Source: Lepidodermella squamata (Eukaryota; Gastrotricha). Taken from it: DNA of 64,000 nucleotides. Made by a program: the position numbers and the translations under genes. Shown piece after piece: positions 50,764-61,434 of the stretch (positions are counted from its first letter, which is position 1; every line of letters begins with the position of its first letter). The notes below the pieces were generated by a model. It did no database searches. It was given only the letters and a program-made list of their open reading frames with translations, and had not been told where the DNA came from. The stretch spans positions 1,922,001-1,986,000 of the forward strand of contig JBLDXI010000021.1 in assembly GCA_047495785.1 (NCBI GenBank), read 5' to 3'.

Positions 50764-51927
50764 ATGTCTTTCGCAATCTTCGAAGACGAACCTGGCATTA
50801 TCAATGATGCATTATCTCAAGCCACCAGGATTCCTTCGAAAGAAGAAAGGCGGGCATTCGGGACTGTCCTCATGGAAAACAATCGGGAAATGATTCAAGG
50901 AAAGCCGGCTATAGCCATCCAGGGCAACACTAATGTAGATGCAGCTGATTGGACTACCGTCGACGTAGAAAATAGCCAACTGTCAGATAAAAGTTACGTT
51001 CAAGATTATGACTTGTCAGACTCGATGCAATCGGATCAATCATTCACTTTGGCTTCAACTCAGTCCAGTTGCAAAGAAGATTTTCTGAAGTCTACAAGCA
51101 TTCTCCTCAACAAAGATGGCTATTTTGACGAAATCAGCGAATATTTGGGACAAATGGAAGTTAAATTTCAGTGCAAGCCAACGTATATGTCTCGTCAACG
51201 CGATTTGTCTCATCCCATGCGCAGCGTTTTGATTGACTGGCTAGTTGAAGTCACAGACGAATATAAACTTCAACGCCGCACGCTGTTTTTAGCCGTCGCT
51301 TTCATGGACCGATTCCTCTCAGAAATGGCAGTTGTTCGTACAAAGCTGCAACTTCTCGGGGCGACTTGCATGTTCATTGCAGCCAAGTTTGAGGAAATTT
51401 ATCCCCCAGAAGCAGCCGAATTCGCGTATTTGACCGAAGATACCTACAGTGTGGCTCAAATTCTCAAGCTGGAGCGGCTAGTTTTGCGAACTCTCGACTA
51501 TCAACTCGGTGCTCCCACCACTGATGTGATGAGCGATCGCATCGTCGCCGCGACAAATATCTCGACCGAACAGGTGACGTTGATAAATTATCTCTCTGAG
51601 CTTTCTCTCGTTTTTGGCGACGCTTTCCTGCAATATCTACCAAGCACAATCGCTGCAGCATGCGTTTGCCTCTCAAACATCTGTCTAGGCCACGAGGGTG
51701 ATGACTTTTGGTCGGCTGAGCTTGAAGGCCTAACTGGCAAGAAAGTCTCTGACTTCTACTACTGCCTCGTGTTGCTAGGAGATGTGATGCAGCAAGCTCC
51801 AAATAATTCGAGCTGCAAGTCTGTTGTTGCACGATACAGCACTGTGATCAGCTGCCTACCCGACCGCCTGTTGATTGCAAGTCTCGCACCGGTCTCTGAA
51901 GCAACACGAGACCACCTGAGGCCGTGA
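50764..51927 (+). CDS. CCNA: Cyclin A
   Basis: One exon of 387 codons. Cyclin A activates Cdk2/Cdk1 in S phase and G2. The N-terminal cyclin box contains the cyclin A signature SHPMRSVLIDWLVEVTDEYKL, with the MRSVL hydrophobic docking patch, then FLAVAFMDRFLS and KFEEIYPPEAAEFAYLTEDTY. A second cyclin fold follows (LINYLSELSLVFGDAFL, LPSTIAAACVCL). The N-terminus (about residues 28-40) carries RRAFGTVLMENN, a plausible destruction box in which Phe replaces the usual Leu. The protein is slightly shorter than vertebrate cyclin A2 (432 residues), mostly in the N-terminal tail. An acceptor-like CCTATTTAG lies about 15 bases before the ATG. HAT1 and RNASEH2A follow on the same strand. Confidence 0.95.
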   Translation: MSFAIFEDEPGIINDALSQATRIPSKEERRAFGTVLMENNREMIQGKPAIAIQGNTNVDAADWTTVDVENSQLSDKSYVQDYDLSDSMQSDQSFTLASTQSSCKEDFLKSTSILLNKDGYFDEISEYLGQMEVKFQCKPTYMSRQRDLSHPMRSVLIDWLVEVTDEYKLQRRTLFLAVAFMDRFLSEMAVVRTKLQLLGATCMFIAAKFEEIYPPEAAEFAYLTEDTYSVAQILKLERLVLRTLDYQLGAPTTDVMSDRIVAATNISTEQVTLINYLSELSLVFGDAFLQYLPSTIAAACVCLSNICLGHEGDDFWSAELEGLTGKKVSDFYYCLVLLGDVMQQAPNNSSCKSVVARYSTVISCLPDRLLIASLAPVSEATRDHLRP

Positions 51928-52409
51928 TTTGATATATATGTTTCGCTCCTCTTCATTTGATAAAACAAGTCGATTGTCTATTATTTATAATATTTATATT
52001 CTCTAGCTCATATCAATCAATTCGTCTTTTTTGTTGCTTTCTTGATCATTTTGATGTGTTTTCGTTTCATTTTTTTCTAATAATCGTCAATATTTAAAGA
52101 AAAATGAATGCGAAATGTCAAACTTTCGTGCATGTTGTTGTGTTGTAATTCGTTCTATCTTCAATCTCTATCATCTCCAAGCGCCTTGATTCTCATGTAA
52201 AGATGTGACAATTTGTAATCTGGTGCATTCGCAAAATTTCTCACGATGCTTGTTCGATGTAATATTATGCTAAATAGTATCTTCAATAACGAGACAGTTT
52301 GCTCTGCTTACGATTAACATATCAGCGGGTGTAAATCGCTCAAAACTTGTGCGAATCATTTTTAATAAACTTTTGTATACAATTCGTGTTTTTTTCCTTA
52401 GTTTTATTA
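51928..52409. other. Cyclin A 3' UTR and HAT1 upstream region
   Basis: AT-rich, no gene. A T-rich tract ending TTTTTTTCCTTAG (AG at 52400-52401) lies nine bases before the HAT1 ATG and looks like a 3' splice acceptor without an obvious upstream exon, as expected of a trans-splice site. Confidence 0.45.
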
Positions 52410-55149
52410 ATGGAAATGAACGGCACTTGTGTGTCAAATCGTCAAGGCCCGCCTGCAAAGAAGGGCAAGTCAAATGCCGAAGAGTTTATTTGTGATGGAA
52501 ACAAAAGCTTATTTTTTCGAATGGGTAAATATCTGAAACATCTGGTAAAAAATTGCTAAAAAATTGGTTATTGATAGTTCGAAATAACGAAGATCTGGAA
52601 AACGACGGCTTGTCGTTCAACCCTGATATGACTCATCAAGTTTTCGGCCAAAAAGAGCTCGTATTCGGCTACAAGAACCTCCACATTGATCTCTGGTACA
52701 GCGCCTGCCGCCTGAACATATTTTTCAACGTGAAGTATGACGCGAAAGTTGACGGCAAGCGATTCGATGGTCTCAAGCCAGACGATATCGGTAACATCAT
52801 GAAATCAACCGTAGAATTGCCACCCGGTTTTTTCACTGACGCTGAGAAATTCGCGAAAATTCTGCCGAGTGAGCATTTGTTCCGACCTTTCGGCGAGTGC
52901 ATTCATCAGTACTCGCGTAATCCGAATAACCGCCAGTTTGAGATCTACAAATTCACGCCGGCGAAAGAGTCGCCCGAGGTCAACATCGCTTTCCGAGAAT
53001 ATCACGCCCGTCTACAGACGTTCCTGTTGTTCTTCGTCGACGGCGCGTCTTACATCGAAGCTGATGACGACCGATGGGTGTATTACATGATCTACGAGAA
53101 GTACACCGATGCGGCGGGCAACACTGCGTACGCCTTTGCCGGCTACCAGACGGTGTACATGTACTACGCATTCCCGGAGAGAATCCGGCCCCGCATCAGC
53201 CAAGTTCTAGTCCTGCCGCCGTTCCAACGCCAGGAGCATTGCGTTGAAATGCTGCGAGCCTTCTACGCCGAATGCATGGCTGATCCGAAAATCGCGGACA
53301 TCACCGTGGAAGATCCGTCTGAGAACTACCAACGAGTTCGCGATTACGTCGACGCGGTTCGAGCGATCGAAAAGTTGCCGAGCTTCCGCCCGCCCGCTAT
53401 TCTCGAACGGTGGTCGAATTCGTTTGCGGATGAAGCAAAGTCGGGGCTGAAAATGAACAAGGTAATTCTTGTTGCTTGATCTAATACTTTTTTTGGAGTG
53501 GATATTCGAACTTGAATAAGTACGGGTGATTTGATATTCGCACTTGAGCGGCTTTCTGGTTACGTAATATTCGAAATATTTCGACCATAATATTCAGCTT
53601 TTAAAACTGAGTAAGAGTCATATCTTACCCCGAAAGCTAAGATACAGTATCTCAGCAAAATGTTTGGCAAGCCACTGAAATCGGCGTTTTTGACTTATTT
53701 AGTCCACTTTTCGATTCCAAGCAAAGATTTGATTCAATATTTTCATTGATCTCTCTCCGCCGAGTATTTCGATACCAAGCATGCGGGAAATTCAGTTGGT
53801 GTGAGCCTTTAGAAGATGATTTCCGATAATATGATATGGCTTGATTTATTCATAAAACTAACCGAATTTTTATAAACGATTTCCACTGTATGCTACTTTT
53901 CAATCGCTAGACAATTCGCTTGACAAAATTTACGTGAGTTGTGTCATTCATCGATTTTTTATCATTTCAACGGTTATCGATTTCAATCGATAAGTGATTG
54001 ATTTTGTAAATATCGATTGGATAAGGTTTTAACAAATTTTTTCAAGTGAAGATACTATCAAGATGGGAAAATGCAGAGTTATCGACTCCTTCCATTGCAC
54101 CGAAGTTGGTAAATTATCGAATAATCGAATGATCACCAAAATCGATAATTGATCGAATTAGAAAATCGGCGCTAATACAGCGAGGGCGCCTCGCCCACGT
54201 GCCGAAAATTCCCTAAAAGGTCCCTTATTCCATGTGATTATCATTGCTGCAATCAAATATGGTAGAGACTGCATAACCATGCCATAAACCGAGTCGATTT
54301 TGACACAAATCACTTGCGATTCGGCCAATTATCGATGACACGAGCTATGGTGAGCACCATGAAGAATGAACCATTGCCTTATATGTCAAACTACTCGCCG
54401 TAGCTTGCTCGAGCTTATTCTTTGATTAAAGATCTGTTTAAGATGCAAATTTGGATTAAAAAACTGAAAATTCAACGGGTGTGCCAACCATTTTGCTCGA
54501 ATACTGTAACTTGAACTTGTCAATTTTACATCCAAAAACATGAAAGCACGGTTGGAAAGCTCAGGAAACCTAAAAGGTCATGAACCTAAGATCCAACTTG
54601 ATGAAAATAGGGACACTCCTGATTTTGCCATCAAATTTGACAATTCCAAGTTATCTTAGCTTTCGGGGTAAGATATGATTCTTACTCAGTTTTAAAAGCT
54701 GAATGTTATGGTCGAAATATTTCGAATATTACGTAACCGGAAAGCCGCTCAAGTCCGAATACCAAATAACGCGTACTTATTTAAGTGGGAATTTAATGAC
54801 CCTAATTTTTTTATTGAATTTTCAGAGACAAGCTCGACGCATTTACGAGCTGCTGCGTCTCTTCTTTACCAACCGCCAAGATCCGTCAGCTATGCGCTCG
54901 CATCGTCTCGAGGTGAAACGCCGCCTCAACGTGCCTTTCAAGCGGACAGGCCGTGACTTCGAAAAGTTGCGCCGAGCTCTAAGTGAGGTCGAATGGAAGA
55001 GCGAACTCGTGGCGACCAGCACCGAACAGCGGCTTCACTCGCTGGAGGAGAACTACAAACAGGCCGTGGAAGACTACGACCGCGTCATCGAACGCCTCCG
55101 CCGCCAAGGATTCCAACCAGAGTCGATTGGACCGGTCAACTCAGCCTGA
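52410..55149 (+). CDS. HAT1: Histone acetyltransferase type B catalytic subunit (HAT1)
   Basis: Exons 52410-52524, 52578-53461 and 54826-55149 encode 440 residues. HAT1 acetylates newly made histone H4 (Lys5, Lys12) before nuclear import and chromatin assembly. The N-terminal domain shows LSFNPDMTHQVFGQKE and the YKNLHIDLWYSACRLNI motif; the GNAT core has YMIYEKY, AFAGYQTVYMYYAFPERIRPRISQVLVLPPFQ and DITVEDPSENYQRVRDYVD, in the human order. After the intron come QARRIYELLRL and RLEVKRRLNVPFKR, a C-terminal helical region as in human HAT1. The acetyl-CoA loop is unusual: human FQGQGHG is FQRQEHC here. The second intron is 1364 nt, about 20 times the local norm, because it contains an inverted-repeat element. 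RNASEH2A follows after 125 bases. Confidence 0.95.
53511..53644 (+). repeat. Left terminal inverted repeat
   Basis: Left arm of the intronic element; it begins CTTGAATAAGTACG and ends GCTAAGATA. It pairs with 54652-54785 in inverted orientation. Confidence 0.88.
54652..54785 (-). repeat. Right terminal inverted repeat
   Basis: Right arm of the intronic element; its reverse complement begins CTTAAATAAGTACG and ends GCTAAGATA, matching the left arm with about 8 differences. Confidence 0.88.
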
Positions 55150-55239
55150 CGATTTATCTCAGTTCTAACTCGATGATTTAAATTTCATGCATGACTTTTT
55201 CTGAATTTTTTCCCCTTCGTTATACCGGTGACGTTACAC

Positions 55240-55245
55240 AATAAA
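55240..55245 (+). terminator. Polyadenylation signal of HAT1
   Basis: AATAAA about 90 bases after the HAT1 stop. It is followed 20 bases later by a T-rich acceptor-like TTGTAATAG (AG at 55267-55268), seven bases before the RNASEH2A ATG. Confidence 0.55.
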
Positions 55246-55274
55246 CGTGTCTTTCTCTGTTGTAATAGCCTAAC

Positions 55275-56299
55275 ATGGATTTATCAAAGTTTTTGTCGAA
55301 TTCTGCGAAAAATGCTACCCTAGCATCGGCTGTTCCTGAGGTTTGCAAAACAACACCGTGCGTTCTCGGCATCGATGAAGCTGGCCGAGGCCCCGTTTTA
55401 GGTCCGATGGTTTACGGCTGCTGTTACTACCCGAAAGACCGCCACACCGACTTCGCCGGGTTGAAATTCGCAGATTCGAAAACGCTGTCCGAATCGCAAC
55501 GTGAATCGCTGTTCGAAATGCTGAACTCGGGCGAGAACAGCAAATTCATCGGCTGGCGGCTTGAAGTTCTCGCCCCCAACTACCTATCAAACTGCATGTT
55601 GGCTATGTCCAAGTACAATTTGAACGAAATTTCTCATGATACCGCTGCGAAATTGGTCGGGGATGTGCTGAAGCAGGGTGTTCAACTGACTGAGGTCTAC
55701 GTCGACACGGTCGGCCCAGCGGATAAGTACCAGGCTAAACTATCGGCTAAATTTCCTTCGATCAAATTCACGGTTTCGCCAAAGGCTGATAGCAAGTACC
55801 CAAGTGTCAGCGCGGCTAGTATTTGCTGCAAGGTAGCTCGAGATCGGGCTTTGAAAGAGTGGAAATTTACTGAAAAATTTTCACCCGATCAAATGTCTAA
55901 ATTGACCCCTGATAAATTCGGCTGCGGCTATCCTTCGGGTAATTTTTGTTAAGAATTATTTTCATCCGTTTAAAATACGTATTTTTTCCCTAGATGATAT
56001 CACGAAAAAATTTCTCGCCAATGTTTTCGACACAGTTTTTGGTTTCCCTCAACTCGTTCGTTTTTCTTGGTCTACGGCTGAAAAAATCATTGACGACCGC
56101 GCCGTCGAAGTCGATTGGTCTGTTTTCACGTACACCAGCTTAATCAATCATTCATGAGTGCGTGTTTATTTTTAGGCGCGACGATTTGCTAAAAGCCGAT
56201 GGGCAAAAATCTGTCAACTCTATTTTTGGAGCGAAGGCTGAGAACGGAGCCAGCAAAGCGAAACGGTGCCGCGTGATGCGGGAACTGCATCTAAGTTGA
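55275..56299 (+). CDS. RNASEH2A: Ribonuclease H2 subunit A
   Basis: Exons 55275-55938, 55994-56117 and 56176-56299 give 303 residues, matching human RNASEH2A (299). It is the catalytic subunit that removes RNA from RNA:DNA hybrids and single ribonucleotides from genomic DNA. The active-site motif GIDEAGRGPVLGPMVYG contains Asp34 and Glu35. The other metal-binding acids are visible as Asp144 (VYVDTVGP) and Asp172 (SPKADSKYPSVSAASI), giving a complete DEDD set. The C-terminus has the conserved FSWSTAE segment. Introns are 55 and 58 nt. It is the third gene of the cyclin A-HAT1-RNASEH2A plus-strand series. Confidence 0.96.
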
Positions 56300-56955
56300 T
56301 TTGAACTTTCTTCTTCGGCTTGTAGCCGAAGATTTATGATTCATGTTTCCACGCTTAAATTAATAGCATTTTGTTTTAATAAACTGGAACAAAAGTGTTG
56401 ATTGCTTTCAATGTGTTTTTCATTATGCGTTACTGTGACACAGGAAATTTCTTTGCGCGGTGTTAGGCCCAATGGGCGTTTAATTGTGTAATATAATGGG
56501 GTCAGAATTTAATAAATAGGTGGCCATTATTCAGCCGTTAAATGGTCGATTTGAAAGCTAGGACGTCGCTAGCTGATTTTTGCCTACTCTACATCTCTCG
56601 GGCATTCACCCCGCCGGCGCGTGATGATGATTAATATAAAAGACTTGAAAAAAGCTTGCCCATTATATTGCGGGGTAAATATTACAATAATAACGCAAAA
56701 TATTGTTATTGAAAGACTTTTGACATGAAAACTACCTACCTGGCGCAGAATGCAACTTGTTCAATGTGATTTTACAACTAGCTTTCTAGATTCGAGTGTT
56801 ACGCGAATGCCTAGCGACAAAAACCTGGTCACGATGGAATTCGTTTTAATCAGCTCGCACATTTTTTTCGATTTGCACTGCGCGTGCCAAAAACAATAAT
56901 TGCAATCGAGTTTACTTATTTCCCGTTTCTATAGCAGTGTTAGTCACCAATTAAT
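56300..56955. other. Intergenic, no supported gene
   Basis: It contains the RNASEH2A 3' UTR (AATAAACTGG near 56378) and the upstream region of the dynein light chain gene. No open frame of note. Confidence 0.45.
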
Positions 56956-57775
56956 ATGGCAGCGAATAAACAGGATGGCCCGGCTTCGGAGCCACTGAAA
57001 AGGAAAACATCTGTCCACGCTGAACCAGCGTTGGAACCGCTAAAGAGGAAAACATCTAATCAGGCTGCTGCTACAGGTTCAATTGATGCTGATGCGGGTA
57101 GCAGGCGGAAAATGTCCGTTGCAACACAGAACTTGGCCCAACCTGGGAAGTCTCATTTGGCAGCTGTGCGCAATACCAAAGGCATATTCAATATGACGGC
57201 TATCGTTGACGGCGAGTCAGAGTCGGACGGTATTGAAGCAATGACAGTCGCGACAACTCACGCCGCCTCAGGGCGTCAGCGGGCTCTTTACGAAAATTCG
57301 TATCGAATTTTACCGGAGCCATCGTCTCAATTTTACGTCAGTCAAGCGAAACAGGTCGTTGATGCGCTGCTTCATCACCAGCTGGAAAACATTCAGATCC
57401 ATCGATATGACCCGGAAAAGGCGAGAAAGTAAGATAATATTGCATTTTTTAACGCACTCATTTAAATTTCATGATCGAAAGGATGTGCCTTCAAATGGCA
57501 AATACGACGAGGCGAGCTATCAGGCAGTCATTACATATTCCTCGCTTCAAAATTGTTGCGTATGTCGTAGTCGGACAAAATGCTGGACAGGACTTTAGCC
57601 TAGCAAGCCGATGTTTATGGTTAGTTTTATCGATCGCATGTGTATCCTGAACTAGAGTAAATTTGATACTTTATTTCACTTCAGGTTTCCTCAAACCGAT
57701 AACTATGTTCAATCTGAGGTCAAAATGGGCGATATGTTTGCAATATGTACGGTATTTGCAGTTTACTACGAATAG
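56956..57775 (+). CDS. Tctex-type dynein light chain (DYNLT/TCTEX1D-like)
   Basis: Exons 56956-57428, 57482-57619 and 57685-57775 encode 233 residues; introns are 53 and 65 nt. The Tctex-1 domain (about residues 115-233) begins NSYRILPEPSSQF and continues LENIQIHRYDPEKARK, RFKIVAYVVVGQNAGQDF, SLASRCLW and GDMFAICTVFAVYYE, the signature of the family. The ~110-residue N-terminal extension is disordered and contains two near-identical units (ASEPLKRKTSVHAEPALEPLKRKTS). That extension points to the TCTEX1D/DYNLT axonemal or cytoplasmic dynein light chains rather than the short Tctex-1. The binding partner cannot be told from the sequence. Confidence 0.9.
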
Positions 57776-60038
57776 CAGCGGACAAGAAAACTTAGGAAAT
57801 CGGACGAGGTGTCTCGAACATGCACTTTTTATTTTAACTCATTTTACAAGCTATGGATTAATTATGAATAAACATGCAAGCTCCTTGTTACAGCGGAGTG
57901 CGGGGGAGAGAGGATCAAAGCTGTGCAGATTAAGAGATCACGGACCTAAGCGAGTGTTTGACACAGTGGATTTGTGAATGATTTTATTTCAGTAAAAAAC
58001 TCCTAGAAATTCAGCGGTTTCCCAGAGCCCCGTTAATCCTATACTCTTGTTCATTACTCACGAATTATTCGCTCGAGGGTGACAAAAAACTTGCGAGGTA
58101 CTAAATTAGCGGAAGAAAGCTTGTCCTGAGCAGCTTCTACGGGGGAGGACTGTCAACCAATTATCCAGGGCGATTTTTGGACATTTTGCGGCGAGGTGAA
58201 CATGATAAGTACGTGATTAAACGAGTGAGAGTGCAGTAGCAGTTTTGCTTCGACTTCGCCGCACACCCCAAGACGTGAGGGTTACACTGCCCGCGAAGTC
58301 CCACGTAATATTAAGAGGGCATTTTTCCTCAATTTACGCCGTTCCATATTTCATGGCTGTCCATTTATTAGAACAGAAATTTTCAATTATATTTGCATTT
58401 TTTGCAGCTGAATTCAGCTGCGTAGGTTTAAAAGCGAAGGTTGGTGATTGATTTACCAAGACATTTGATGGTGCGATTTATTTTACGTATTAACAATCTC
58501 TCATGGCTATTACAACACGCTCGATAAATTTGTATTATTTCTTAATTTTAAAATCTCAATTTCCGCTCTTCAGAGAATCGAGCGGATATCATGCCAGTTC
58601 CATTGCAGTTCTGTGAAGCATGTAAATGCATCATGCTCCCACACGATATATTATTGACCAGAAGGAAGCGTTGCCTACTATATTCCCGCTATCATGATCT
58701 TGATTCACCTTTTTTGATCAGCACGTTCGTGCTGCCCTGCGCACCGAATCACCGTTTGTGATGGGGGTAGGCAGAAGCTATAAGAGCGCAAATGAGCTTT
58801 TGACCAGGTTTTATGAATGAGCAGGCGAGCGGAGGCGAAATATAAATGCTACCGCTGTGCGTTTAAATCTAGGGTCATCAAATATTAATTGGCAAAATAT
58901 AGAGGTTAATTAGCGTGGTCAAATTTATGTTTTATCTGCTACTCCCCACATCATGGTGACATTGTGGCTCGTCATCGTGTTGGTATTTTAGTTACTTTTT
59001 ATTTTACTTGAATTTACTGCAATTTCGTTAAACTCCAGCTCTCCAGCTAATTTTGGATCAAAGTTCACGTAAAATTTTAATAATGACTAGTTATGGCTCG
59101 TTAAGTTTTATAGCAAGAAAAATATTAGCATTACTGTGAATGGATGGGATGAGTCGCTACAAACTATTTTTTTTTCTATGTATTTTGTAATTCTCTTCCC
59201 CTAGAAAGTCACTCATCAATTTGCTTCGCATTCAGCAGTTACAGCCATCGGAAGTTGCGTAAATATACACCAACGCAATAATGATTTGCATTGAATCAAA
59301 GCCAATGGTGGCGCCGAAGCGTTGCGACCCGCGAAGTTTAATGCCAAGGCGTTATATTGCATTATTCCGCGCCGTCGCTTGCCATGCCTTGATATGCTCA
59401 GCTGATGATTTCATAGAATATTTTTATATAAAAACTTGGCGCAAATATCGCCATCTATTCTGGATGTTTTTTTCCCATCGTGTTCACTATTTAACTGCAA
59501 TTTAATTAATCAGGCGAGCCGCTAGAGCCCACACATCCGAATAACACATTGCTATGCAGAATCAATGTGCGGGTGTCATGTCTTTTCGCGCAGTGATTCT
59601 TAGCTGCTGGCCTGAGCCAAACATGCGTCACCTCATTATTATCGGATACATCCAGCGGATATCGAAATTCGGGAAAAAAACAAGTGTAGATTTTTTTAAA
59701 CAACTAACTGGCCTAATTGCGTGCAAAACGCGTCGCGCAAACATCAAGTGCCTAGTGCGATTATTTCCGCGTCGTCATTTCGGCTGAGTTGCTTGCGTTT
59801 TTTCTTCCGCATTTTTCGCACTGCGTAGGTAAACCATCTGGAGCCCGCATCATTTGATCGCCTTAACTTGTGTGATAAGAATGTGTGGGTGCGCTAACGG
59901 CCGGCTTGCATGACTTGGCCCCATTAATCGCTAAGGTCACGCCGGTTGCTGGGATAAATCATTTTTTTTTAACCTGTTATTTACTTTTATTCATAGGCTT
60001 AAAGTGTGTCGTATAAGTGATAATCCTGTTGGGGAAAA
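57776..60038. other. Intergenic, no supported gene
   Basis: About 2.3 kb, AT-rich. Open frames at 57663-57977, 58245-58451 and 59281-59505 lack domain features. It could contain the promoter of the secreted six-Cys cluster; I found no further family member here. Confidence 0.4.
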
Positions 60039-60493
60039 ATGTCGGGCCCTAACGGCATTTACGATGCGGTGATAAGAGGAATCATCGCTGTTGCTGTGCT
60101 ATTATCAATCGCTGAATTATGCTTCGCCTCATCGAATTCAAATTGCGGTAAGTTCGAACAACCGTTTATAATTTATAATTGGTAATCAATCATTCCCGTT
60201 TTAGATCCAGATGTAAATTCAAGCAAGGAAATCGGCGATTTCTACCGGAAAAATTGCATGTCAGACTCATATCAGCGGACTATGAGCCAACGATTATGTC
60301 AGCAATATGTAACTTGGGCGAAAACATCCTGCATGGTCGTAATGTGTAACCCCAAGGGCCGATATGGCGTCGTGAGGAGCGTCGTAACGTAAGCTTCTGA
60401 CTCAGCCAGAGATAATTGACGATTTTATTTTTGTTTTCTAATCACCTCTATATCAGGTTTCCACCTTCGAAATGTGCGCGGGGCAAGAAGTGA
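60039..60493 (+). CDS. Small secreted six-cysteine protein, array member A
   Basis: Exons 60039-60147, 60205-60388 and 60457-60493 give 109 residues. A hydrophobic N-terminal segment (GIIAVAVLLSIAELCFA) serves as signal peptide in a slightly long leader. The mature part has six cysteines spaced C-x17-C-x13-C-x10-C-x4-C-x19-C, with the diagnostic Cys-Met-x-x-Met-Cys-Asn and a RYGVVRS motif near the end. The introns fall after the first Cys codon (phase 1) and before the final Cys segment (phase 2), exactly as in the three neighbours. I do not recognise the family; a disulfide-stabilised secreted protein (defence, venom or matrix) is possible. Confidence 0.8.
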
Positions 60494-60838
60494 TTAGCAG
60501 CTGCACCATCTAACCCGTATCAACTAACTTTCGGATCGTTGACCATCTTTCGTCCAGCATGGAGCCGCGCAAGCAGTGCTTGTCTGCTCTGCCTGTCATC
60601 AATCATCTCTCATAATAGTCGTGTTATCGGACCTGAGATCCTATTCTATAATGTTTTTTTTCAATGTTTTATTTGTTGCGATAAGGAAAAAATGAATAAG
60701 ATAAAAGCTGAAATGATTGAATTTGTTCCTGGCTTGCTTTTTTACATACTTACCCGGTGAAGGAATCCCTCTTGCGCATTACAAAATGCTGATAACCCTA
60801 ATGGTTGACGTAGTTTTAAATTCTGATTAGTAGATATC
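60494..60838. other. Spacer between array members A and B
   Basis: 345 bases, no supported gene; presumably the 3' UTR of A and the promoter of B. Confidence 0.45.
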
Positions 60839-61246
60839 ATGAAGTTCACCTTATTTGCGATCGTTGTCCTGGTCGCTGTGATGCTGTTCCGGGGAACTTC
60901 AGCTGCTTGTCGTAAGTTTTCGGAAAGGGTGGGAACTTACCCGTGTATAAGCCGAAATTTTGTTTAGCGGCAAACGTTGACTTCGGGATAAAAGTGAGCA
61001 AAGCCTATGCAGACAACTGTCTAACGGACGCTAACAAGGAGAAGAGCTACAAATGTGAAGAAATTTCTTTCGCGGCTTTGATCAACGATCGGTGCATGGC
61101 AGTCGTCTGCAACCACCAAAACAACTACGGCAGGCTGTACGCACCCAACGTGTAAGTTGAAATGGAGAAGTATCGTAACAAAAATAACTTGCCTATATTT
61201 TCCCAGCGTAAGTCGCGACCTGTGTCCCGGTGCTGCTCGTCGGTAG
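60839..61246 (+). CDS. Small secreted six-cysteine protein, array member B
   Basis: Exons 60839-60911, 60968-61151 and 61207-61246 give 98 residues. The signal peptide is MKFTLFAIVVLVAVMLF with a cleavage near RGTSA. Cysteine spacing is C-x17-C-x11-C-x12-C-x4-C-x19-C; the fourth and fifth cysteines read CMAVVC as in member A (CMVVMC), followed by a YGRL segment. Intron phases (1, then 2) match the other members. The protein lacks the QQF or QQY motif seen in A, C and D (it has EEISF), so it is the most divergent copy. Function unknown. Confidence 0.8.
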
Positions 61247-61434
61247 AAGCTTCGTTGACAAATGTGGCTTTACTGATTCTTTCAGAGAGAAAAAACGCGA
61301 AAATTCGAGGCTCATTAAGAATTCTGTTCTCGATTACTAGCCCCTGTGAATATATTACTCGGCCTGTAAAATTCGAAATATCAATTCGCATATTGATGAA
61401 TGGAATTATGTGATCTTTTTAGACGTTCTGTTAA

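Larger units (their letters stand above)
53511..54785. mobile_element. Non-autonomous inverted-repeat element (MITE/foldback-like) in HAT1 intron 2
   Basis: The ends are inverted repeats of 134 bp: 53511-53644 and the reverse complement of 54652-54785, with about 8 mismatches (roughly 94% identity). The conserved core includes GGTTACGTAATATTCGAAAT and CTTACCCCGAAAGCTAAGATA. The 1.0 kb interior is AT-rich and has no open frame with transposase features, so the element is non-autonomous or a decayed deletion derivative. No clear target-site duplication is visible next to the ends. It sits wholly within an intron, so splicing should remove it. Confidence 0.85.
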
